Shown here: positions 54,217 to 62,359 of the stretch, piece by piece | Position numbering within the stretch: the first letter of the stretch is position 1 | How the letters are laid out: every line of letters begins with the position of its first letter | Origin: Variovorax brevis | GTDB lineage: Bacteria; Pseudomonadota; Gammaproteobacteria; Burkholderiales; Burkholderiaceae_C | Direction of reading: 5' to 3' | Length of the DNA stretch: 64,000 nucleotides | Assembly: GCF_030317105.1 (NCBI RefSeq) | Contig: NZ_JASZYG010000012.1 | Coordinates: 101,867 to 165,866 of the forward strand | Translations under genes and position numbers: made by a program | Notes under the pieces: generated by a model | Seen by the model: only the letters and a program-made list of their open reading frames with translations | What the model was told of the DNA's origin: nothing | Database searches by the model: none

Positions 54217-55218
54217 GTGACTTTTACCCAGGCGAGATCCGCTTTTGTTCAACGCAGCGTCGCCGCGGTGCTGCTGGTCACGATGCTGATGTTCGCGACC
54301 AGCGCGATGGCGCAGGCAAAGTTTCCCGAGAAACCCATCAACCTAGTCGTGCCCTACAGCGCCGGCACGGGCGCCGATGCGCTCGCACGACAGCTGGCCG
54401 CTGTCATGCCCGGTCTTCTCGGACAACCGATGGTCGTCGAAAACAAGGCCGGCGGCAGCGCCCAGATCGGTAGCCAAGCCGTCGCGCGCAGCGCAGCGGA
54501 CGGTTATTCCTTGCTGGTCGGCAACGACCAGGTCATGTGCTTCAACCCGGTGCTCTACAAGACGTTGCCTTATCACCCGACGCGCGACTTCGTGCCGGTG
54601 GCGGGCCTCACGCTGCACCCTTACGTCCTCGCAGTGCCGAACAGCCTTAACGTGAAGACGGTGGCCGAACTGGTGGCGCTGGCCAAGGCCAAGCCGGGCT
54701 CTCTCTCCTTCGCCAGCACCGGAATCGCCACATCGGCCCATCTGACCGGCGAGCTGCTCAAGGCCGAGGCGCAGATCGAACTCACGCACGTCCCCTATCA
54801 GAGCGCCGCTCAGCTCTTCCCCGATCTGATCGAGGGGCGTGTCTCGATGCTTTTCTACCCGTACCAGCAGCTCAAGCCGTATATCGACTCGGGAAAGCTG
54901 CGTGCTTTGGCCACCACCACCGAGCGCCGGAGCACGTGGCTGAAGGACGTGCCGGCTATGCCTGAAATCGGCTATCCCAAGATCATCCAGGGCGCCTGGG
55001 CGGGCATATACGCCCCGGCCAATACGCCGGCCGACCGCGTCACCCGTCTCTCGGAAGCCTTCAAAATGGCCTTGGAAAAGCCGGAGGTCAATGGCCCGCT
55101 GACGGCAGGCGGCATCGAAGTGGCCTACCGCACGCCGAATGAGCTGGCTGCGTTCGCGGCGCAGAAGCTGGATGTGTGCCAGGAAGTGGTGAAGATTGCC
55201 AAAGTCAAGCTCGAATGA
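54217..55218 (+). CDS. Bug/TctC family solute-binding protein
   Basis: A 333-residue receptor with a Sec leader (AAVLLVTMLMFATSAMAQA). Motifs are INLVVPYSAGTGADALARQL, MVVENKAGGSAQIGSQAVAR, LTHVPYQSAAQLFPDLIEGR and KDVPAMPEIGYPKIIQGAWA. GTG start at 54217 with CAGGAG upstream. It stands alone between IS3 and IS256 debris and resembles the 9292 protein more than the trio. GC content is higher than in the other Bug genes, suggesting a separate origin. Confidence 0.92.
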   Translation: MTFTQARSAFVQRSVAAVLLVTMLMFATSAMAQAKFPEKPINLVVPYSAGTGADALARQLAAVMPGLLGQPMVVENKAGGSAQIGSQAVARSAADGYSLLVGNDQVMCFNPVLYKTLPYHPTRDFVPVAGLTLHPYVLAVPNSLNVKTVAELVALAKAKPGSLSFASTGIATSAHLTGELLKAEAQIELTHVPYQSAAQLFPDLIEGRVSMLFYPYQQLKPYIDSGKLRALATTTERRSTWLKDVPAMPEIGYPKIIQGAWAGIYAPANTPADRVTRLSEAFKMALEKPEVNGPLTAGGIEVAYRTPNELAAFAAQKLDVCQEVVKIAKVKLE

Positions 55219-55311
55219 TGCTGTGCGGCTGAGGACAGCGGAGCTGTCAGGATTTTTGTGTTCGAGGCGGTGGTGAAGTTGCGCTCGACTGATTTCCCTG
55301 ATGTCTTTGAG

Positions 55312-55348
55312 CCCCTGCCAGGCCGCCGGAGGCGCCCCGGTTGAGCCA
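55312..55348 (+). repeat. 37-bp dispersed repeat, copy 2
   Basis: Same orientation as 6598-6634, 34 of 37 positions identical. It lies just outside the IS256 fragment. Confidence 0.6.
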
Positions 55349-55369
55349 TGTATTCATGGTTCAACCTCC

Positions 55370-55935
55370 TGCTGATTTTGCGTTGCCTTGGGCCGCGTGC
55401 GTGAAGCGCTCGTCGTAGAGGATCGCGAATTGATTCATCGCCTCCTTCCAGTTGTGCGCTGCGCCCCCCAGTCGGCTGTGATGTTGCGCCGCGCCAGCCA
55501 GATCAGCTTGGAGGCTGCATCGTCGCTGGGGAAGTGCCCGCCCGACTTGATGATCTTGCGCAGTTGCGCGTTGATGCTCTCGATGGCGCTCGTGGTGTAG
55601 ATCACCCGTCGAATGGACGGCGGGAACGCAAAGAACGGAATCACCCGGTCCCACGCCCGGCGCCACGCCGCCACCACGGTGGGGAACTTGATGCCCCACG
55701 GGCCTTGCGCAAAGGCATCGAGTTCGCCCTCGGCCGCCTCTGCGCTGGCGGCCGTGTAGATCGGCTTGATGGCCGCCGCCAGCAGCTTGCGGTCCTTCCA
55801 GCTCGCGTAGACCAGCGAGTTGCGTATCAGGTGCACGATGCACGTTTGCAGCCTTTGCAGCGTGGTGGCCGGATACACCGCCAGTGCCCTCGGGCATGCC
55901 CTTGACGCCATCGGTGGGATTGGTGGAGCTGCCAA
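55370..55935 (-). mobile_element. IS256-family transposase C-terminal fragment
   Basis: The minus strand reads TDGVKGMPE, then (next frame) LQRLQTCIVHLIRNSLVYAS, WKDRKLLAAAIKPIYTAASA, RVIPFFAFPPSIRRVIYTTS and AIESINAQLRKIIKSGGHFP, then (frameshift) WKEAMNQFAILYDERF. It is the C-terminal half of an IS256 transposase with at least two frameshifts, beginning at the TDG motif. Confidence 0.82.
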
Positions 55936-56372
55936 ACGGGCAACTCAACACTTTGAACTCAGCGGAGCGGAGCTGAGCTGAGCCGGCGATACCCGAATGG
56001 TGGCCAGCTCGAACAACCAGCGGCCTTTGACTTGAAGGATCACAAGGATTTCTTCACCCTGGCCGTGAAGCTCGATCTGTCCGCCGGATGTCGCAGACCA
56101 TCACCGAGATGCCTCGCGGCGGCGGCTGGATCCGCGTGCAAGCCCCCGGGCCAAGCATCCCGCTGACAGGACTGGGCGCATCCCCAAAGATCCGATCGCC
56201 GTCTCTCCCCCATTCAGCGAGCGCTCAGCAGATCTGGATCCCGCCCTAGTGACAAAGATGCAACTGAGCTGGGTAACTCGTATGAGTTGGATTGAATACA
56301 TATGGTGTCTTATGCAATTGCGAAGATAGGGCACCATAAACCCCTGTTATCGACCCCAATCGGAGGCCGTCG
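55936..56372. other. No gene seen
   Basis: A stretch between the IS256 fragment and the KfrA-like gene, with lower GC near 56280-56340, probably the kfrA promoter region. No ORF with a domain. Confidence 0.45.
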
Positions 56373-57439
56373 ATGGAACCTCTTCTCACGGGCGTTCGTG
56401 AGCCCGGCCAAAGCCCGAGACACCCCCCTATGCGGAGAGGGCCACGCGGCGTACAGCTGGAAGAGGTCGTCGAGGCGGCCGACCAACTGCTTGCCTTGGG
56501 CCTGAAACCCACCATCGAGCGCGTGCGTCAGCGCTTGGGTGGGGGTTCCCCCAACACCGTTAGTCCCTTGCTCGACTCTGGTTCGAGCGCCTCTCGGCCC
56601 GCGTCGCCGGAGTGCCTGCGCCGGCTGAAGACGACCTGCCAACCATCCTTCGCAGTGCCTGGAACCACGCCAAACATGAGGCGCGAACCTTGGCGAGCCA
56701 GGCGCCGCAGGACGAGCGTGCGGTGTTGGAGTTGGGGAGGGCGCACCTGTCTGCCGACCAGGCGGAGTTGATGAATCGGGAAGAGCAGTTGGCGGCCACG
56801 AATGCCGCCATCGAGAAAGCGCTCGCCGAGACTCGCGATGCGTCCGAAGCACTGCGTGGAGAACTGGCGTTGGTGCAAGGCGAACTGGTCAAGCTGCGCA
56901 GCCGCTACGACACCGACGTGGACAAATTGCGAGACTCGCTCGCGTCAGAACGGTGCGCCAATGAATCGACGCAAGCCGAGAACGAACGGACTCTCCGGAC
57001 GCGCGAGGACAGATGGCGGGAGGAGTGCGAGCGCCTGGAAGCGCGTGAGGCGGCCCATGAGCGGCGGTTCCTGACCGAGGTCGATCAGGCGCGACAAGGT
57101 GCGAAGCTGCTGGAGAGCGAACTGGCCAAGGAAAGAAAGTGTCGACTCCAGGTTGAAGAAGAGGGTGCGGTTGATCGCAAGACCCATTGGGCTGCCCTTG
57201 AGGAGGCGAAGCGTTCCGAGCGAAAGCTGCGAGAGGAGTTGCAGTCGCAAGCCATTGCGCTCACCCAGACGCGGGCGCGGGAACATGGTCTGGGCGAGCA
57301 AATCGAGTCAATGAGGCGGCAACTCGCCGCTGAAGCCGCCACCCACGCGCAGGCACGGGCCGCGCTCGCGCAAGCCATCGCCGCGGTGGCTCAACGAACA
57401 TCCAAGCGGCGAGGGCAGGGCAGAGCGCCGAAGAAGTGA
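56373..57439 (+). pseudogene. KfrA-like DNA-binding coiled-coil protein, frameshifted
   Basis: The N-terminal part carries the KfrA_N-type DNA-binding domain: VQLEEVVEAADQLLALGLKP, TIERVRQRLGGGSPNTVSPL. At about 56571 the frame is lost; the next frame continues WFERLSARVAGVPAPAEDDL and NHAKHEARTLASQA, then a coiled coil of about 240 residues rich in Glu, Arg, Leu and Ala to 57439. One missing base restores a protein of about 355 residues. KfrA proteins are alpha-helical DNA-binding proteins, common on plasmids. True mutation or sequencing error cannot be told apart here. Confidence 0.75.
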
Positions 57440-57919
57440 GACCTGCTTCCGCTCAGGCCGGCAGGCGGAGGCCAGGAGAGGTGGTAGCCGTCTATTCAGT
57501 TTGACGCAGCGAGCTGTGGGGTCGCTTGGGGAAACGTGCTTCTACCTTCGGCTCATCATTGAGTCGCGATTGCGCCCTTCCTGGTTCGCCACCAAGGTCT
57601 CGCGCGTGTAAATGGCGCTGGGGCTACGGACCAAGTGACCAGGCGATTTCGCTCAACCTGCACCGATCGGCCGATGCACGTCAACGGCACCTGCGCCGCA
57701 GGTTGAAACTCGACATCGGCGTCTCGCCAGGAGCAACAGCAGCGGCGTCACGAATGGCTCGCTTCACGAAGCTGGCGGTTGCAGGGTCCAGTAGATCCGC
57801 GGCTGCCGCCTCCTCAACTCTGAGGGTCTGCCGCCAGCACCGCGCGACTACAGTTTTCGCTGCGCGTGACGAATTCGGGACGCACCTGCCTGCGAAGCCG
57901 TGACGCTGGAGGGCACACC
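57440..57919. other. No gene seen
   Basis: 480 bp with open frames on both strands but no start, ribosome-binding site or domain I can support. It probably contains the promoter of the lipoprotein gene. Confidence 0.45.
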
Positions 57920-59233
57920 ATGCGACAAGAACCAGTCCTCGTGCGAGTGATCCTGACCTCCTGCCTGCTCTCACTCAGCTGGATGCTCGCTGCGTGTACA
58001 GCGCCCTCGACGATTCAAAGCGAATCATCGATCGCCTCGGCCGGAGCCGAACTGGAGACAACTCGCCCGCCAGACGGTCCACCGCAGCGAGGCAGCGCTG
58101 CGGGAATTCTGCCTTCTTCCCGTCCAGACGCCCCCAAAAGAACACCCATAGGCCCGTCGCCTTCCGCAAGTGCCATCTTTCCGTCGGCCCTCCCGGCGTC
58201 GCAGGCCGCGCTGGATCAGATGGTGGCGCACTTCATCGATGTCGGACAGGGCGACGCCGTCCTCCTCGAGTTCTCGTGTGCCGCGGTCCTGGTCGATACC
58301 GGTGGCGAATCGAGTGACGAAGTCTCTGGGCGTGATCGCCTTCTTGACTATCTGCGGGACTTCTTTCTGCGCCGTGCCGATCTTGCCAACACGCTCAAGC
58401 TGGTCGTCCTTTCTCATCCACACAAGGATCACACCAACGGCGTGGCCGCGCTGCTCGAAGCCCAACCCGAGATCACGATTGAAAACGTTGTTGACAACGG
58501 CGCGATGGCCAAGGGTTCGGGCATCTCTGGCCAACTCAAGCTGCAGCAATACGCCAATGACACGGGCGCCGGGTACCTCGGACTGACTGAAGCAGCCATC
58601 ACGTCGGTCTCTGGCATGACGGGCCCGGTGATTGACCCCGTCGATTGCCGTCCCGGTGGTGGCGTCGATCCCAAGATTGCTGCACTGTGGGGTCGCGTGG
58701 ATCTGAACACGACCTGGGCAAACGATGCGAACAACGACAGCGTTGTCTTGCGCGTTGACTTTGGAAAAGCCAGCTTCCTATTCACAGGCGACCTGGAAAA
58801 AGAGGGCATCGATGCGATGCTGACTTCGTTCGAGGCCGACAACAGTGCTTTCGACGTCGATGTCATCAAAGTGGGCCATCACGGGTCCCACAACGCCACG
58901 ACTGAAGCCCTTATGGCCGCGGTCACCCCCAAGATTGCGATCATTCAGGCCGGCGACTCCACCTTGAGCCGAGCAACCTTCAGCGCCTACAGCTTTGCCC
59001 ATCCGCACCAGAACGCGATTCGCATGCTTCTTGACACGCAGTCTGGCGTGTCGATGGAGCGTCCGCCGAAGAATGTACGGGTCGGTGTGAAAGGCCGCAA
59101 CCCGACCACGGGAGCTGCGCCGGAGTTCACCACGATCCAACTCAAGCGTGCGATCTACACCAACGGCTGGGACGGCAACATCGCCGTGACTGCCAACAAG
59201 GATGGCACGCTCAAGGTCCAGACCGGATTCTGA
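57920..59233 (+). CDS. Metallo-beta-lactamase-fold lipoprotein (ComEC-like hydrolase domain)
   Basis: A 437-residue predicted lipoprotein. The signal peptide ends in a lipobox (SWMLAAC, Cys26), followed by a Ser/Pro-rich linker to about residue 100. The hydrolase domain then starts with AHFIDVGQGDAVLLEFSCAA. Metal ligands are in LVVLSHPHKDHTNGV (HxHxDH), LFTGDLEKEG and VIKVGHHGSHNATT. This matches the ComEC/Rec2 C-terminal MBL domain as a free-standing enzyme, probably a nuclease or phosphodiesterase outside the inner membrane. GGAGG lies before the ATG. It is 3 bp from the next gene. Confidence 0.85.
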   Translation: MRQEPVLVRVILTSCLLSLSWMLAACTAPSTIQSESSIASAGAELETTRPPDGPPQRGSAAGILPSSRPDAPKRTPIGPSPSASAIFPSALPASQAALDQMVAHFIDVGQGDAVLLEFSCAAVLVDTGGESSDEVSGRDRLLDYLRDFFLRRADLANTLKLVVLSHPHKDHTNGVAALLEAQPEITIENVVDNGAMAKGSGISGQLKLQQYANDTGAGYLGLTEAAITSVSGMTGPVIDPVDCRPGGGVDPKIAALWGRVDLNTTWANDANNDSVVLRVDFGKASFLFTGDLEKEGIDAMLTSFEADNSAFDVDVIKVGHHGSHNATTEALMAAVTPKIAIIQAGDSTLSRATFSAYSFAHPHQNAIRMLLDTQSGVSMERPPKNVRVGVKGRNPTTGAAPEFTTIQLKRAIYTNGWDGNIAVTANKDGTLKVQTGF

Positions 59234-59236
59234 ACG

Positions 59237-60292
59237 ATGGCCTCAGTTCAGCGCCCGTTGAAGGTACCTGCCGACCTGCTCGAGGCGAAGCGGGCACTGG
59301 TTGAGCGTCAACTGGCGCCTGCGTCAAGCAAGGCTCCGCATGCCTGGTTCGCACAGGCGCGCGTTCGCGAGGCGGTGCAACAGTCGGCCAACCAGTTGCA
59401 CGCGGTGGGCGTGGGCCACAAGCTCGTGCAGGGGAAGCCGACGCGCACGCTGTGCGTTCGCCTGTACGTCACCCAGAAGCTGCCGCGGCACCTCCTGTCG
59501 GGCGACAGTTGTCTGCCCGAGCACATCGACGGAATACCCACCGACGTGGTGGAAGCCGCGCCTGCCTACTTCGCCGCGTCACCCAAGTGTTCGCTGCGGA
59601 AGCTGCGCGAGCAGCGCCCGGCCCAAGGTGGCATCAGCGGTGCCCATGAATCGATCCAGGCCGGAACGCTGGCCGCGCGCTGCGTCTCACGCAGAGCGGG
59701 AGAGGGCGCCGATCGCTTTGTGCTAGGCAACTGCCACACCTTGGCCGACTTTGGCTTGGCGCCACTCGGCTCCGCGATCCTGCAGCCGTCGACCAACGAC
59801 GGCGGCACGGTGAACGTCAACCGGCTCGCAAGCCTGCAGCGCTTCGTCCCCATCTTTGAAGCATCGACGTCGTCGAACCTTGTCGACGCGGCCATCGCAA
59901 GGCTGGATTCGGTCGATTCGATGAGTTCGGGCATCTGCACCCTGGGCGCAATTCAGGGATCGGCCGACCCGACCTTGGGAATCGTGGTGCACAAGCATGG
60001 GCGCACGACCGGATACACAGCAGGGATCATCGATGACCCGTCGATCGATGTTTTCATCCCGCTGCACCGCCAGGATCCGACCCGCCTCACCCAGTTCCTC
60101 GACCAGGTGCGTATTCGTCCTCGACCCGGTCAGTTCGTTTTCGCGCAACCGGGCGACAGCGGCGCGTTGGTTCTCGCCAAGGACGACAACGCCGCCGTGG
60201 GACTGCTGTTCGCCTGCCCGGACAACGGCTCTTTTGCATACGCCAACCCGATTGCCGCGGTGCTCGAGGCGCTCGAAATCGATTTCGAATGA
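59237..60292 (+). CDS. Divergent trypsin-like serine protease (putative)
   Basis: A 351-residue protein whose C-terminal 200 residues look like a chymotrypsin-fold domain. The candidate triad is His167 in FVLGNCHTLADFG, Asp217 in NLVDAAIARLD and Ser308 in QPGDSGALVL. The Gly-Asp-Ser-Gly motif and the spacing support the call. The N-terminal 130 residues are helical and of unknown role. No signal peptide. It starts 3 bp after the lipoprotein stop, so the two are coupled. A catalytically inactive adaptor is possible but the triad looks intact. Confidence 0.7.
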   Translation: MASVQRPLKVPADLLEAKRALVERQLAPASSKAPHAWFAQARVREAVQQSANQLHAVGVGHKLVQGKPTRTLCVRLYVTQKLPRHLLSGDSCLPEHIDGIPTDVVEAAPAYFAASPKCSLRKLREQRPAQGGISGAHESIQAGTLAARCVSRRAGEGADRFVLGNCHTLADFGLAPLGSAILQPSTNDGGTVNVNRLASLQRFVPIFEASTSSNLVDAAIARLDSVDSMSSGICTLGAIQGSADPTLGIVVHKHGRTTGYTAGIIDDPSIDVFIPLHRQDPTRLTQFLDQVRIRPRPGQFVFAQPGDSGALVLAKDDNAAVGLLFACPDNGSFAYANPIAAVLEALEIDFE

Positions 60293-60407
60293 CACTTCGC
60301 CAGCGGCCAGTACATGACCGCGCGCCATGTCCGAGTCAGCTTCCCAGCGCCCTTATGGGCGACGGCAGCGAGCGTCGTCGGAGGAATGCAGGGCGCACAT
60401 GACGAAC

Positions 60408-62189
60408 TCAGGGCGCTTGCGACTGCGGCGGGGCGGGCCGGTTCCACCGGTCGCGCGGCGTGCGCCGCTTCACGTCTTGCCCGCGGTGCCATTGCCGCAC
60501 GATGTCGATGGCCACCGAATTTCTGATGTAGCGGTGCCAGACGAAGGCCAGGTCGAACAGAAGAATGCCCAGCCACCAAAGGTAGAGAAACGCCAGTCCG
60601 GCGAGCACCATCGGCCATGTCGGAACCCGGGCCACACCGAGGGATTGGGTCAGCACGATGTACAAGACCACACTGCCCCCAATGATCAGGAGCGCCCGAC
60701 GCCCGTACTTCGGCTTGCGATACACCACCCAGCCAGACAAAGTGATCACGAAACAGGTAGCTGCAAAGATGGATTTGAGCTGTTCACCATGCGCCGCCAG
60801 ACTTCCGACGGACCCATCGACCGTTGGCAGCAATCCGTCCAGTGGCTGCACAAATGGAACGGCAAGGTAGGCGACCGTTTCATTCGGCAGCCCCCAGATG
60901 CATGCCGCACCAACGGCAAAGAAGGCCAGCGCAATGCAGTGGCATCGGATGCTGCCCTCGGTTTTCACGAGTCGCGGTATGCGGGCCCCGACCGTGATGG
61001 CGAACAGCAACACACTCAGGAGCAAGAGGGGGATGGTGGCGTTGGCGTATTGCTGCTTCACATCGATGGCGACGATTCCCTTGTACAAGGCGAACACGGC
61101 GCCAAGATGGACTAGGAAGCAGAGCAGGTATGGAATTGCCGTGCTGATGCCGCCGCGCAGGGGCCTGTTTGTCGGGGGATGTGCCGGCAGGCGCGCGGTG
61201 CGCGGTGATACGACGTCGTCATTGAAATGGCCAAAGACGTCCTTGTCGGTCCAGTAGTCGTTGTGGGCCTTGCCAGGCAGCCAGTAGCGGCTGAAGCCGA
61301 TGTCATGCTCTTTGGTGACGAACTCAAAGGCGCCGCAACGGTTTCGGCAGAGGAGTTCGACCGCCGTGTCCAACTGAAAGCCGATGGGATCGCCGAAGTC
61401 GAAATAGTTTCGCCACTTGATCTTCTGGCCAAGGGTGACGCCGGCTCCAGCAAACGCGATCGCGCCATTCTTCGCCGACGTCGTCGTCGTGAGTTTCCCC
61501 TCGAATTCCGTCCAGAGGCCAGGCCACAGCACGATGTGCTTGTCGATCGGCGACCCGATCGTCATGTATCCATGCACATCGCCGATCCAGCTCTTGCTTT
61601 CGTAGACCTTCTTGTCCTTGCCCTCGGGATCACAGACGGCCTTGCCAGTGAACGCCTCCAGCATGCCGAGGAAACTGATGACCGTGCCTTCGCTGTGCGC
61701 CACGATGTAGATCTCGGGCCGGGCCGGGCCCTTGTGCATGCTGTTGTGCTTCGCGAATGCCTCCACGATCTTGCCAAGCGCGCTATGAAAGCGAAACAGA
61801 ATCTTGTCGCGCTGGAACGGGAAGTCCGCGACCAGTTGCACGTCGCCGATGTAGTCTCGCAGCAAAGGGGCCAGATCGAACTTGAACAGCCCCATCTTCC
61901 CCAGGAGGAAGAAAAGGCCATCCATCACACCGACGGTCTCGACAATCTCGTCGACAACGGCGATGCCCATATCGAAGTCTTGGGGTGTGAATTGCTGCTC
62001 GGCAGGATTTCCCAGCTTCCCCGCTTGGTTCAGCATGCTCTCGTACGCCGACTGCGCGCGTCCCACTACGGTCCGGCCCCACGCCTTGGTCTCCTCGAGC
62101 AGATCTTCCTGTCTGACGACCGCTTTCGGTATGTCCGCCCAGAAGATCTCAGCAAAGCCGATGCGGCGCAGCGGGTCCTTCGAGATCAT
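60408..62189 (-). CDS. Membrane-anchored alpha/beta hydrolase, 5' end disrupted by an inversion
   Basis: A 593-residue frame from the ATG at 62189. The N-terminal hydrolase part has EIFWADIPKAVV and the nucleophile motif YIVAHSEGTVISF (Ser166). From about 330 onward there are several transmembrane helices (YLLCFLVHLGAVFALY, LLLLSVLLFAITV, ALLIIGGSVVLYIV, LYLWWLGILLFDLAFV). The family normally begins with an HGIG oxyanion motif, which is missing. That motif lies antisense just upstream, and flipping 62184-62337 joins it in frame to give a 649-residue protein from 62357. Lipase or esterase role inferred. Confidence 0.8.
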   Translation of the reverse strand: MISKDPLRRIGFAEIFWADIPKAVVRQEDLLEETKAWGRTVVGRAQSAYESMLNQAGKLGNPAEQQFTPQDFDMGIAVVDEIVETVGVMDGLFFLLGKMGLFKFDLAPLLRDYIGDVQLVADFPFQRDKILFRFHSALGKIVEAFAKHNSMHKGPARPEIYIVAHSEGTVISFLGMLEAFTGKAVCDPEGKDKKVYESKSWIGDVHGYMTIGSPIDKHIVLWPGLWTEFEGKLTTTTSAKNGAIAFAGAGVTLGQKIKWRNYFDFGDPIGFQLDTAVELLCRNRCGAFEFVTKEHDIGFSRYWLPGKAHNDYWTDKDVFGHFNDDVVSPRTARLPAHPPTNRPLRGGISTAIPYLLCFLVHLGAVFALYKGIVAIDVKQQYANATIPLLLLSVLLFAITVGARIPRLVKTEGSIRCHCIALAFFAVGAACIWGLPNETVAYLAVPFVQPLDGLLPTVDGSVGSLAAHGEQLKSIFAATCFVITLSGWVVYRKPKYGRRALLIIGGSVVLYIVLTQSLGVARVPTWPMVLAGLAFLYLWWLGILLFDLAFVWHRYIRNSVAIDIVRQWHRGQDVKRRTPRDRWNRPAPPQSQAP

Positions 62190-62337
62190 CGTCGCAATTC
62201 ATGGGATCGGCAGCCAATCCCCCGCTGTTGCAGAGAGTCGAACGCCTGCTTTCTTGACCGGCCTGCTGGTCAGGGCTCAAAGCAGTCACCCAATCTGCCG
62301 CGGAGCAGACCCAGACCAGCGTACCGCCAAGCAGATC
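62184..62337. other. Segment inverted between two GATC sites
   Basis: GATC occurs at 62184-62187 and 62334-62337. The plus strand of this segment encodes IIVAIHGIGSQSPAVAESRT and onward, ending AKQI. Reversing it on the minus strand gives MVPNQAVIIVAIHGIGSQS up to TAKQISKDPLRRIGFAEIF with no stop. As given, the frame from 62357 stops after 23 codons. Confidence 0.85.
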
Positions 62338-62359
62338 ACTGCTTGATTCGGCACCATCG

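Noticed and set aside
62327..62344. CAAGCAG-ATCA-CTGCTTG hairpin at the end of the KAP gene
   Set aside because: It is created or altered by the inversion junction at the GATC site and has no T-run, so it is not evidence of a terminator or recombination site.
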